Shown here: one piece after another, positions 17,493-25,808 of the stretch
Position numbering within the stretch: position 1 is the stretch's first letter
Layout: each line of letters starts with the position of its first letter
Notes under the pieces: model-generated
The model's input: the letters and a program-made list of their open reading frames with translations, nothing else
Databases searched by the model: none
Told to the model about the DNA's origin: nothing
Made by a program: the position numbers and the translations under genes
Assembly (NCBI RefSeq): GCF_003053845.1
Contig: NZ_QAYG01000007.1
Coordinates: 62,001 to 126,000, forward strand
Length of the DNA: 64,000 bases
Direction of reading: 5' to 3'
From: Breoghania corrubedonensis
GTDB taxonomy: Bacteria > Pseudomonadota > Alphaproteobacteria > Rhizobiales > Stappiaceae

Positions 17493-19223
17493 ATGAATGA
17501 ACACAACAATCCCTTGCGGGAGGCGATCTCGGCGCTGCGCGGTGCCTTCGTCAGCGTCGGCGTCTTTTCGCTGGCCATCAATCTCCTGATGCTGACGGGC
17601 CCGCTGTTCATGCTGCAGGTCTACGACCGGGTGCTGACCAGCCGTTCTGTACCCACGCTCGTCGCGCTCGCCGGTCTCGTTGGGGGATTGTTCCTGTTTC
17701 TCGGCCTGTTCGAGGCGATCCGCACCCGCGTGCTGTCGCGCGCCGGCTACTGGCTTGACGACCGGCTCGGGCCGCTGAATTTCCGCACCTATGTCGCTCG
17801 CGGGATTTCCGGAAGTGGACAGGGGAACACGGGGCCGGTTGGCAGGCCGGTCCAGGACATGGCGGTGCTGCGCTCCTTTCTCGGCAGTCCCGGTCTTACC
17901 GGTCTTTTCGACCTGCCGTGGATGCCGCTCTATCTGGCGATCGTCTTCCTCATTCACACCTATCTCGGCCTGCTGGCGCTTGCCGGGGCGCTGTTCGTCG
18001 CTGCACTGGCGCTTGCCACGGAATTCCTGACGCGAAAGCCGCTCGGCCAGGCGATGGCGTCGGAGCTGGCCGAAGGCCGGTTCGCCGACCAGAGCCACCG
18101 CAATGCGGAAACGATCGTGCCCATGGGCATGCTCGGCCATATCGCCGGCCAGTGGCAGGCGATCCATGCCGAGGGCGCACAGCGTGCGCAGACCGGCGGC
18201 GAACGGGCGGAAGTGCTTTCCGCCCTCTCCAAATCGGCCCGGTTGCTGCTGCAATCCGCCATCCTCGGGCTGGGCGCGTGGCTGGCGATCCATCAGGAAA
18301 TCACGCCCGGCATGATCGTCGCCACCTCGATCATTTCCGGACGCGCGCTCGCGCCTGTCGATCAGGTCATCGGCCAGTGGCGCTCGATCGTGCGGGCGCG
18401 GCAAAGCTATCGCCGGCTGAAAGGGCATCTGGCGGGGACGGGCGCCGGCGAGGCGCCGTTGCAGCTGCCGCAGCCCGAAGGTCATCTGCAGGTGCGCATC
18501 GCGACCCAGTTCGTGCCCCAAACCGCGTCGGCCTCTTCCGTTGATGAGGGGGGCCGGCGGCGGGCCATCCTGTCGCATGTGAATTTCGATCTTGAGCCGG
18601 GCGACGGGCTCGGGGTGATCGGACCTTCGGCCTGTGGCAAGTCGAGCCTGGCGCGGCTTCTCGTCGGCGCCTGGAAGCCGGATGTGGGGAGCGTGCGCCT
18701 CGACGGTGCCTCGCTGGAGCATTGGGAGCGCGAAGCGCTTGGCCGCCATATCGGCTATCTGCCGCAAACGGTCGAATTGTTGCCGGGCTCGATCCGGCAG
18801 AACATCGCGCGGTTCGATCCGCAGGCCGAGGATGGCGAGATCGTGCGCGCCGCGAAGATCGCCGGCGTCCACGACATGATCCTGCGGCTTCCCGAGGGCT
18901 ACGCCACGCTGGTCGGCGAGCGCGTCGGACCGCTTTCCGGCGGCCAGATCCAGCGCATAGGGCTCGCCCGCGCGCTCTATGGCGGGCCCAGGCTGGTGGT
19001 GCTTGACGAGCCGAACTCCAATCTCGATGCCGATGGCGATGCCGCGTTGACGGCGGCGATCGAGGCGATGCGCGGGGCCGGGTCCGTGGTCATCGTCATG
19101 GCGCACCGGCCTTCCGCGATCGCGGCGGTCAACAAGGTGGCGATGCTGGCCGGCGGCACGATGAAGGAATTCGGCGACAAGGCCGACGTGTTGCGCAAGG
19201 TCACGCGCATGGCTGCGGGGTAG
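17493..19223 (+). CDS. Type I secretion system ABC transporter (PrtD/HlyB-like permease-ATPase)
   Basis: The 576-residue half-transporter has an N-terminal membrane domain (hydrophobic segments from GVFSLAINLLMLTGPLFMLQVYDRVLTS onward, the PrtD-type opening). The C-terminal ATPase has Walker A GPSACGKSS, signature LSGGQIQRIGLARAL, Walker B LVVLDEPNSNLD and the switch histidine in MAHRPSA. No peptidase C39 domain precedes it, so it belongs to the protease/lipase exporter branch. An in-frame ATG at 17472 is an alternative start; neither has a good ribosome site. It is followed after 4 bp by its HlyD partner. No RTX substrate or TolC gene is visible nearby. Confidence 0.88.
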   Translation: MNEHNNPLREAISALRGAFVSVGVFSLAINLLMLTGPLFMLQVYDRVLTSRSVPTLVALAGLVGGLFLFLGLFEAIRTRVLSRAGYWLDDRLGPLNFRTYVARGISGSGQGNTGPVGRPVQDMAVLRSFLGSPGLTGLFDLPWMPLYLAIVFLIHTYLGLLALAGALFVAALALATEFLTRKPLGQAMASELAEGRFADQSHRNAETIVPMGMLGHIAGQWQAIHAEGAQRAQTGGERAEVLSALSKSARLLLQSAILGLGAWLAIHQEITPGMIVATSIISGRALAPVDQVIGQWRSIVRARQSYRRLKGHLAGTGAGEAPLQLPQPEGHLQVRIATQFVPQTASASSVDEGGRRRAILSHVNFDLEPGDGLGVIGPSACGKSSLARLLVGAWKPDVGSVRLDGASLEHWEREALGRHIGYLPQTVELLPGSIRQNIARFDPQAEDGEIVRAAKIAGVHDMILRLPEGYATLVGERVGPLSGGQIQRIGLARALYGGPRLVVLDEPNSNLDADGDAALTAAIEAMRGAGSVVIVMAHRPSAIAAVNKVAMLAGGTMKEFGDKADVLRKVTRMAAG

Positions 19224-19227
19224 CGGT

Positions 19228-20544
19228 ATGGGCAGGACAGAACCCGCGCGCGCTGCGCGCACCGGCTATCGCACGGCGGTGATCGTCGGGCTCGTGGCCT
19301 TCGTGCTGCTGTTTGCCGGCGGCTTCGGCTGGATGGCCTTCGCCTCGCTGTCGGGGGCGGTGGTGGCGGAAGGGTCCGTCATCGTGCGCGGCAAGGCGAA
19401 ATCCGTGCAGCATCTGGACGGCGGCATCGTGGAAGCGATCGAGGTGGAGAACGGCGACCTGGTGAAGGCCGGGGACGTTCTCGTGCGGCTCGATGAAACG
19501 CTGCTGCGGGCAACGCTCGAAATCGCGCGCAACCGCCTGCGCGAGGCAGCAGCGCGGCGAGACCGGTTACAGGCCGAGCGCGACGGGCTCGATGTGATCG
19601 TGTTCGATGACGCGCTTGTGCGCACCTACGGGCTGGGCGGCGAAGATGAGATCCATCGCGAGGGGCAGCGCAAGATCTTCGAGGCCCGCCGGGCGACGCG
19701 GGAAGGCGAGATTGCGCAGCAGCGCGAGAAGATCGCGCGCTTTGCCAATCAGATCGCGGGCGTCAAGGGCCAGATCGCGGCCAAGCAGGAACAGCTCTCG
19801 CTCATCGAGGAGGAGCTGGCGGGTCTGCGCACGCTTGAGGAAAAGGGGCTCACGTCGAGGACGCGGGTGATGGCGCAGGCGCGTGCGCGCGCCAATCTTG
19901 TCGGCCAGATCTCGGAGCATCGGGCCGATCTGGCGCGCATCGAGAATTCCATCCGCGAGACGGAAATCTCAATCCTTCAGGTCGAGCGCCAGTTCCGCGA
20001 ACAGGTGCTCTCCGAGCTGCGCGAGGCGTCAACCACGGTGGATGATCTCGTGCAGCAGATCGTGGCGACGGATAAGCAGCTCGAACGTGTCGATATTCGC
20101 GCGCCGATCGACGGCATCGTGCATGAGCTGAACGTACACACGATCGGCGGCGTGGTGCCACCCGGCGGCACCTTGATGCAGCTTATTCCCGTTGGCGGCG
20201 GGCTGGAGGTGGAGGTCGCCGTCCAGCCGCAATTCATCGACCAGATCTACCGCGAGCAGACGGCGGCCATCCGGTTCCCGGCCTTCAACCAACGCACGAC
20301 GCCGGAGATCTTCGGCGTGCTCACCAACATCTCGCCGGCAAGCATCGTCAACGAGAAGACGGGACGGCCGTTCTATCGGGTGGAGATCACGATTTCGGAA
20401 GCCGAACTGGCGCGGCTGGGGGCGCTTCAGCTGTTGCCGGGCATGCCGGTGGAAGCCTTCATCGAAACGAAGTCCCGAACCGTGCTGAGCTACCTTATCA
20501 AGCCGCTGTCCGACCAGTTCAACCGTGCACTTCGGGAAGATTAG
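19228..20544 (+). CDS. Type I secretion membrane fusion protein (HlyD/PrtE family)
   Basis: The 438-residue adaptor has a single N-terminal membrane anchor (about residues 16-36). It continues with the lipoyl-like half motif VQHLDGGIVEAIEVENGDLVKAGDVLVRLD, a long coiled-coil hairpin rich in Glu, Arg and Ala (about 95-285), and a second lipoyl half with RAPIDGIVHELNVHTIGGVVPPGG. It bridges the ABC exporter to an outer-membrane channel. Start and length match PrtE/HlyD proteins. It is co-transcribed with the ATPase gene. Confidence 0.9.
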   Translation: MGRTEPARAARTGYRTAVIVGLVAFVLLFAGGFGWMAFASLSGAVVAEGSVIVRGKAKSVQHLDGGIVEAIEVENGDLVKAGDVLVRLDETLLRATLEIARNRLREAAARRDRLQAERDGLDVIVFDDALVRTYGLGGEDEIHREGQRKIFEARRATREGEIAQQREKIARFANQIAGVKGQIAAKQEQLSLIEEELAGLRTLEEKGLTSRTRVMAQARARANLVGQISEHRADLARIENSIRETEISILQVERQFREQVLSELREASTTVDDLVQQIVATDKQLERVDIRAPIDGIVHELNVHTIGGVVPPGGTLMQLIPVGGGLEVEVAVQPQFIDQIYREQTAAIRFPAFNQRTTPEIFGVLTNISPASIVNEKTGRPFYRVEITISEAELARLGALQLLPGMPVEAFIETKSRTVLSYLIKPLSDQFNRALRED

Positions 20545-21006
20545 AGGGCGGCCAAGAGCTATGCGCGGGCGGCGGCAAGCTCATCGACGGGACGGTTTTC
20601 GCGAGGTGCGGACGGTGGCGGCAAGTTCAATGAACGCGTGCTCGCTCGCAATATCGATCCATGGGAGCCACGGACATCCTGAAGACTCGGCCAATGAAGA
20701 GTGAAGGATCACTCTAATATAATTCGCGCCCTCATATTATCGGACCATCAGAGAGATCCTGCCGAATACAGTCATTCAAATGAAAAAGTTTACGTTTCAT
20801 GCCAAATATCCAAAATAAATGCACATTCATTATTGATATAAATCAAACCGCCATTGGTCTTGTCTGGTTCGCGACCTAAAAGTCGCACTTGGCTCGTGTT
20901 CAGTTTACGTTGCAAATGTGATTATATCGGCCCGGAATTGGAAAATGCGCAGGTACGGATATCGATAATCTCGGCATCACAGTGTTGGCGAGGGGAGAGC
21001 GGCTAA
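20545..21006. other. AT-rich regulatory interval upstream of the LysR gene
   Basis: This 462-bp stretch has no gene. It contains a small perfect hairpin (AGAGTGA-agga-TCACTCT, 20698-20715), the FNR-type box listed separately, and a 10-bp direct repeat AGTTTACGTT at 20787-20796 and 20902-20911. The composition is clearly more AT-rich than the neighbouring genes. Confidence 0.6.
20833..20846. promoter_or_regulatory. Perfect FNR/FixK-type anaerobox
   Basis: TTGAT-ATAA-ATCAA matches the FNR/FixK/Anr consensus TTGAT-N4-ATCAA without mismatch. It lies about 160 bp upstream of the LysR start codon, in the AT-rich spacer. By family knowledge such sites respond to low oxygen through FNR/FixK. Which transcript it controls is not shown by sequence. 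Confidence 0.6.
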
Positions 21007-22023
21007 ATGGAATTGAAACTGTTCCGCGAGTTCGAGGTTCTGGCCGAACACCTGAATTTCAGCCGGGCAGCCGAGCAGTTGAACATGACGCAGCCGGTGC
21101 TCAGTCGTCACATCAAGTATCTGGAGGAGCAGTTTCAGGTCCGGCTGCTGAACAGGAACACCCACAAGGTGGAACTGACACTCGCCGGCAGGCTCATGCT
21201 GGAAGAATCCAAGAAAATCATCGCCCAGTTCGAATCCCTGACACTTGCGGTGCGCGCGGCCAAGGGGCTGGGCAACGGCAAGCTCTCCGTTCTCTATCTC
21301 GGCGAGGCGACGCGCAGCTTCCTGTCTTCGTTCCTGGGCACCTTCCGCAGGAACCATGGCGATATCACCGTGGAATGCTGTGACAGCGAACTCGATGCGG
21401 TTCCCGAGGCAATCAAGAAACACACATGCGATCTGGCCTTCGTTATCCGTCCGCACGGGGTTGCGGAAACCATTGCGTCGGTAAGGCACCTTCATCTGTT
21501 CGAGGATCGCATGTGCATCGCGGTCAACAAGAACCACCCGTTGGCGCAGCGTGCGAGCGTTTCCATCCACGAGGCGGCGAAATGGCCGGTGATCGCCACC
21601 AGTCGCGAGCTCTCACCGCGTTCCGGGGAATGCAACGCTCATTTTCTCGAGCGCTACGGCTACAAGGACAGAATCGAGATCGAATGCCCCAACCTGAAGA
21701 CATGTTGCTTCTATCAGGATATCCATGAAGAGGCGGTCGTCATCCTGCCGCGGCATTGTTCCGACCTCATGTCGCCCAACTCCACACTGGTGTGGCTCGA
21801 TGAGGAAGACTGCAAGTTCGATATCGATCTGATCTGGGAGCGGGAGAACCGGAACCCCTGCATCGACGTGTTCGTCAAGGAATTGAGCGCGTTTTCGCAG
21901 GAACACAGTCTCGCGCCGCAAAGTCCGTTCCCCGCCGGACGGGAGGTCGTCCTCCACGAGGCTTTCCAGTCTGGCGGTCTCTCACCCTTGCGCAGTGCGA
22001 ATGCTCTTGTCGGCCGTGCCTGA
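21007..22023 (+). CDS. LysR-family transcriptional regulator
   Basis: The 338-residue protein has an N-terminal LysR helix-turn-helix (LFREFEVLAEHLNFSRAAEQLNMTQPVLSRHIKYLEEQF, residues about 4-42) and a periplasmic-binding-like effector domain from about 95 to 300. It ends in an unusually long, poorly conserved tail of about 40 residues. Cysteines are more frequent than usual (CC at about 124 and again in LKTCCF). It precedes the two MFS permease genes and is the nearest candidate regulator of the crotonase/BKACE region. LysR proteins normally activate in response to a pathway substrate or intermediate. Confidence 0.9.
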   Translation: MELKLFREFEVLAEHLNFSRAAEQLNMTQPVLSRHIKYLEEQFQVRLLNRNTHKVELTLAGRLMLEESKKIIAQFESLTLAVRAAKGLGNGKLSVLYLGEATRSFLSSFLGTFRRNHGDITVECCDSELDAVPEAIKKHTCDLAFVIRPHGVAETIASVRHLHLFEDRMCIAVNKNHPLAQRASVSIHEAAKWPVIATSRELSPRSGECNAHFLERYGYKDRIEIECPNLKTCCFYQDIHEEAVVILPRHCSDLMSPNSTLVWLDEEDCKFDIDLIWERENRNPCIDVFVKELSAFSQEHSLAPQSPFPAGREVVLHEAFQSGGLSPLRSANALVGRA

Positions 22024-22580
22024 CGGCACATAGCCAGCCGGAGCGGGACACGCTCCAAGCTGACATCCTGCACACATTCTCGCCGACCGGGCCGATTCAA
22101 TCAGGCCCGAATCTGCGTGGCCGCTCGCTTTCGTATTCCCGTCAGCGCTTCCGATCCTGTACTTGGCATTGCATTACGTCGTATTCGGTTATGTCTTGCG
22201 TGAATATCCATTTTCGGAAAAAGAATTACCGGAAAAATAATCGATATATATAATTAAACATCGGAACTGGTGAGTCCGGAAGTCTGAATACATAGATGAG
22301 AAATACGATGTGAAAGTCGTTTTTCAAAGCGTTCGGCTGAAAGTGACAGACTTCTCCCGCAGTGCCGGCCGGTGCTCGGCGTGCGCTCCCAACGACATGG
22401 AAGAAGGCAAACCGTCATCGTCGTTTCTGCTGGTCCTCGGCTTGCAGCCTTTGCCGTCACTCATTCCGAGTGCTTTGCCTCGGGTGGGATCATCTCAAGG
22501 CGGAACGCCGCACGAGTGCATCCACATGTGCTGCCCGGTAGCAATCGACTTCTTCATGACAATAATAAAAATGGGCCGCA
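22024..22580. other. Non-coding interval between the LysR and first MFS genes
   Basis: This 557-bp spacer is AT-rich in its middle (around 22200-22320). An open frame starting at 22310 crosses into the MFS gene in another frame but has no ribosome site and no recognisable product. The interval probably holds the MFS promoter; no operator is convincing. Confidence 0.5.
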
Positions 22581-23888
22581 ATGATGGAAACGCAAATAAA
22601 TGTGGCAATGGTCCAGAATTCCGCTTCCACCGGAGTGTCGCCGGTGGACAGGAAGAGCAATTTTGGCGGCCGAGGATGGACGATCATTTTCATCGAGGCG
22701 GCGCTGCTATGGATAAGCAGCGGCTCCGTCGTTCATGGCATGAACATCATATTGCCGGCGCTGTCGGGGGCGTTCGGGCTTGACCACACGGTCCTGCTGG
22801 CGCTGGCGACGCCGGCCACCTGGGCGTCCATCGTGGCAGGCTACGTGGGCGCGTATGTGTGCGAAAGGCGCGGCGCGAAGTTCCTCATCCTGACGAGCCT
22901 GTGCGTCGGCGGCGTGAGTTTCGGTCTGCTCGGCACCTGGACGACGACCACCGGGTTCTTCGTTCTCTTCTCGATCATCTGCTTCTTCGACACGTGCTTT
23001 GCCTATATCGGCGGACCGGCGCTGCTCGCCACCTGGTTTCCGCGCAAGAAGGGGCTGGCGCTGGGGTGGGCCACCATGGGACAGACCTTCTCCACCGCCA
23101 CCTACGTGCCCTACCTGGCCTTCATGTTCGCGACCTTCGGCGTGGCGCGCGGGTTCTGGGGCATTACCGCGCTGATGGCAGTGATGTTCGTCGTCGTCCT
23201 GTTCTTCGTAAGGGACAAGCCGGAAGACTTCGGATGCGCGCCGGACAACGTGCAGATGAGCGCGCGGGAGCTGGAGGAGAGCCGGCGCGAACAGGAAACC
23301 TACACCGCCGAATTCACCACATGGCAATTGCTCAAGATGAAGGACGTCTGGTTCATGGGCCTTGCCTTCGGCGGCGTCTATGTGGTCGTCGTCGGGCTGC
23401 TCAGCCAGTTCGTCCCGCGCATGATGGCGACGGGCATCGATCAGGAAACCGCGATCATCTACATGTCGATCGCGGCGATGGTCGGCGTTCCGGGCGCCTA
23501 CCTGTGGGGATGGCTGAGCCAGCGGATCGGCGTCAAGTGGTGCTCCATCGCCTATCTCTCGTGGTACGCCATCGCCCTCGTTCTCAACATCGTCGCGATG
23601 AACGAGGTCACCCTGTGGATCTCCCTGCTGATGATCGGTGAGGCGCTCGGCGGGGCCACCAATCTCTCGATGTCCATCGTTGCGGAGAAGTTCCCTCGGC
23701 AAGCCTTCGTCAAGGCCTGGGGGGTCGTGCAGCCGATCCAGTCGATCATCCGCAGTTGCGCCTTCGCCATCCTGGCCTTCGGGCTGACCTATCTGGGCGG
23801 GTTTTCCGGAGCCTACGCCGTCCTGCTGGTCATCGCGATCGTGTCGATCGTCCTGATCTGGCTGGTCGATCTCGAACCGGTGACCTGA
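22581..23888 (+). CDS. Major facilitator superfamily permease, paralogue 1
   Basis: The 435-residue inner-membrane protein has about 12 hydrophobic segments and resembles the OFA/monocarboxylate branch of MFS, for example WFPRKKGLALGWATMGQTFSTATYVPYLA after helix 4 and a central cytoplasmic loop ending WQLLKMKDVWFMGLAFGG. The start at 22581 (Met-Met) is taken as the first in frame. The first 25 residues are soluble. It is clearly paralogous to the next gene and both end with similar SIIRSCAFAILAFGLTYLGG-type segments. The substrate is not known; uptake of the compound degraded by neighbouring enzymes is inferred. Confidence 0.87.
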   Translation: MMETQINVAMVQNSASTGVSPVDRKSNFGGRGWTIIFIEAALLWISSGSVVHGMNIILPALSGAFGLDHTVLLALATPATWASIVAGYVGAYVCERRGAKFLILTSLCVGGVSFGLLGTWTTTTGFFVLFSIICFFDTCFAYIGGPALLATWFPRKKGLALGWATMGQTFSTATYVPYLAFMFATFGVARGFWGITALMAVMFVVVLFFVRDKPEDFGCAPDNVQMSARELEESRREQETYTAEFTTWQLLKMKDVWFMGLAFGGVYVVVVGLLSQFVPRMMATGIDQETAIIYMSIAAMVGVPGAYLWGWLSQRIGVKWCSIAYLSWYAIALVLNIVAMNEVTLWISLLMIGEALGGATNLSMSIVAEKFPRQAFVKAWGVVQPIQSIIRSCAFAILAFGLTYLGGFSGAYAVLLVIAIVSIVLIWLVDLEPVT

Positions 23889-23922
23889 ACGCCTTTTGTT
23901 TCAATCGCTAAGCGGTCTTTCC

Positions 23923-23943
23923 CCGCGCACGCGAAGTGCGCGG
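23923..23943. other. Short hairpin between the two MFS genes
   Basis: CCGCGCAC-gcgaa-GTGCGCGG forms a perfect 8-bp stem with a 5-nt loop, 35 bp after the first MFS stop codon. No T-run follows, so it is more likely an mRNA-stabilising or processing structure than a terminator. Confidence 0.45.
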
Positions 23944-24034
23944 ACACCCGGAGTGCGACCTCAATCCGGGCCTCGGAAGGCCACACAGTTCAACACGCAG
24001 CACCTCCCGAGGTGCCGATTATTGGAGAACGTCG

Positions 24035-25330
24035 ATGACAGACGAGGCAAGTACACTTTCCGGGGGCGTCCCGGAAAAGCGTGCGATCGACACCAAGAGC
24101 AACTTCGGTTTCTGGGGGTGGTCGATCGTCATTATCGAGGCATTCATGCTGTGGGGCAGCGCGGGCGTGCAGGTCCACGGTCTCAACATCATGGTGCCGA
24201 CATTGTCGGAGCATTTCGGCATCCCGCGCACAACGCTGCTGTTCTGGGCGACGCCTGCTTCCGGGGGCTCGGTCATCGCCGGCTTCGTCTGCGCCATGAT
24301 CGCAGACAAGTTCGGCGCGAAGATCACCATCGTCATGAGCCTGATCATGTGCGCCCTGTGCTTCGGCATGCTGGGCACCTGGGGCACCGTGCCGGGCTTC
24401 GTGATCCTGTTCTTCGGCGTGTGCTTCTTCGGTTCGGGCTATGCCTATGTGGGCGGCTTCGCGCTGATCGCCAACTGGTTCCCGGGCAAGAAGAACCTGG
24501 CGCTCGGCTGGGTCACCATGGGGCAGACCTTCTCCACGGTGGTCTTCGTGCCGCTGCTGGCCTATCTGTTTGTCCACATTGGCGTTCAGGCCGGCTTCTG
24601 GGCGATCTCGGCGCTGCTGGGCGTGCAGCTCGTCATCGTGCTCGCGATGGTCAAGAACACGCCGGAAGAACGCGGGATGACCCCTGACAACATGCCGGTC
24701 GTCGCGCCGGCTCCCGATGGCGGCAATGGGGCTGCGGAAAGCAAGGCCTGCCCCTTCACCATCGGGCAGCTTTTGAAGATGAAGGATGTCTGGTTCATCG
24801 CGCTCGGCTCGGGCGGCATCTTCGTGATGCTGGTCGGCGTTCTCAGCCAGTTCGTTCCGCGGCTGATGACGCTTGGCTATTCGCTCGACAAGGCGATCCT
24901 TTATCTCTCCGTTTCCGCCCTGATCGGCGTTCCCGGCGCCTACATGTGGGGCTGGATCGGCCAGAAGTTCGGCACCAAGAACGGGCTCCTGTTCTACACC
25001 CTGTGGTGGCTGGTGGCCGTCATCCTCAACATGTTCGAACTGAGCCCGGTGGTCCTCTATCTCTCGCTCGGCATGCTGGGGCTCAGCTTCGGCGGGGCGA
25101 GCAACCTGACCACGGCGATCGTGGCGGAGAAGTTCCCGCGGGCTGCCTTCGTTCGGGCCTTTGCCCTCATCCAGCCGATCCAGGGCATCATCAGGTGCTG
25201 CTCCTTCGCCATTCTGGCCTTCGGGCTCACTTACCTCGGCGGATATATCGGGGCTTACGCCTGCCTGGCGGCCGTCGGCGTCGTCACATTGATCTTGTTC
25301 TGGATCATGGATCCGACCCCGGTCGCATGA
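24035..25330 (+). CDS. Major facilitator superfamily permease, paralogue 2
   Basis: This 431-residue permease is paralogous to the preceding one. Both share the KSNFGFWGW/KSNFGGRGW lead-in, the VHGLNIMVPTLS / VHGMNIILPALS first-loop segment, the NWFPGKKNLALGWVTMGQTFST loop and the LLKMKDVWF central loop. Start ATG 24035 follows a TTGGAGAAC ribosome site. About 12 membrane spans are predicted. Two tandem permeases could differ in substrate (for example parent compound and breakdown product) or in affinity. A terminator-like hairpin follows directly. Confidence 0.87.
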   Translation: MTDEASTLSGGVPEKRAIDTKSNFGFWGWSIVIIEAFMLWGSAGVQVHGLNIMVPTLSEHFGIPRTTLLFWATPASGGSVIAGFVCAMIADKFGAKITIVMSLIMCALCFGMLGTWGTVPGFVILFFGVCFFGSGYAYVGGFALIANWFPGKKNLALGWVTMGQTFSTVVFVPLLAYLFVHIGVQAGFWAISALLGVQLVIVLAMVKNTPEERGMTPDNMPVVAPAPDGGNGAAESKACPFTIGQLLKMKDVWFIALGSGGIFVMLVGVLSQFVPRLMTLGYSLDKAILYLSVSALIGVPGAYMWGWIGQKFGTKNGLLFYTLWWLVAVILNMFELSPVVLYLSLGMLGLSFGGASNLTTAIVAEKFPRAAFVRAFALIQPIQGIIRCCSFAILAFGLTYLGGYIGAYACLAAVGVVTLILFWIMDPTPVA

Positions 25331-25338
25331 TGCTCGCG

Positions 25339-25362
25339 GGCCCGGTTCGCGCCGGGCCTTTC
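25339..25362 (+). terminator. Rho-independent-type terminator after the second MFS gene
   Basis: GGCCCGG-ttcgcg-CCGGGCC gives a perfect 7-bp GC stem followed by TTTCCCC. It starts 9 bp after the MFS stop codon. Confidence 0.55.
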
Positions 25363-25720
25363 CCCATTGTCCCGCGGGCCGATCGGTCCGATCCGACAAA
25401 GACCGCTTTTCGGCCGGACCTCGTGTCCGGCCGAATGCGTTTGCAGAGGCGGAGCGCTTCGAATGGGACGATGCACCGCTCGCGGGCGGATGCCCGTTGC
25501 GGCCGCCTGCCTTCGTGAGACCGCTGTCGCCGCAGCCCGGACCGCACCGCGGCGCATTTCTGCCGTGTCGTATCGATCCTTTCCTCGCCTCACCTACCGT
25601 CGCCCGGCCGCAGTCCGATGGCGGCGAGGCAGGACGGTCGGCGCTCATGGCGCGAGGGATATGCCCGGGCGGAGAGGCTGCAGGGCGGGGGCGTCCTTGC
25701 GCGCGACATGGAGGTCAAAG

Positions 25721-25758
25721 CAAGAAAAAGGCCGGCACGCCTTTGATGCGTGCCGGCC
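25721..25758 (-). terminator. Rho-independent terminator of the crotonase gene
   Basis: On the minus strand a perfect 11-bp stem (GGCCGGCACGC / GCGTGCCGGCC) with a 7-nt loop is followed by TTTTTCTTG. It stands 50 bp past the crotonase stop codon, a textbook intrinsic terminator. Confidence 0.8.
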
Positions 25759-25808
25759 CATCTGTTTGCATGAAAGGATGGAGAGGCGCGTCCTCTCCGT
25801 GCCTGTCG

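Larger units (their letters stand above)
25331..25808. other. GC-rich non-coding interval between convergent genes
   Basis: This 478-bp interval contains three hairpins: the MFS terminator, a perfect 11-bp stem with 5-nt loop (TTCGGCCGGAC-ctcgt-GTCCGGCCGAA, 25409-25435), and the minus-strand terminator of the crotonase gene. Short open frames here have no coding signature. Confidence 0.55.

Noticed and set aside
22310-22783. Possible small gene before the first MFS permease
   Set aside because: It has no ribosome site, overlaps the permease in another frame, and its translation has no coding character.
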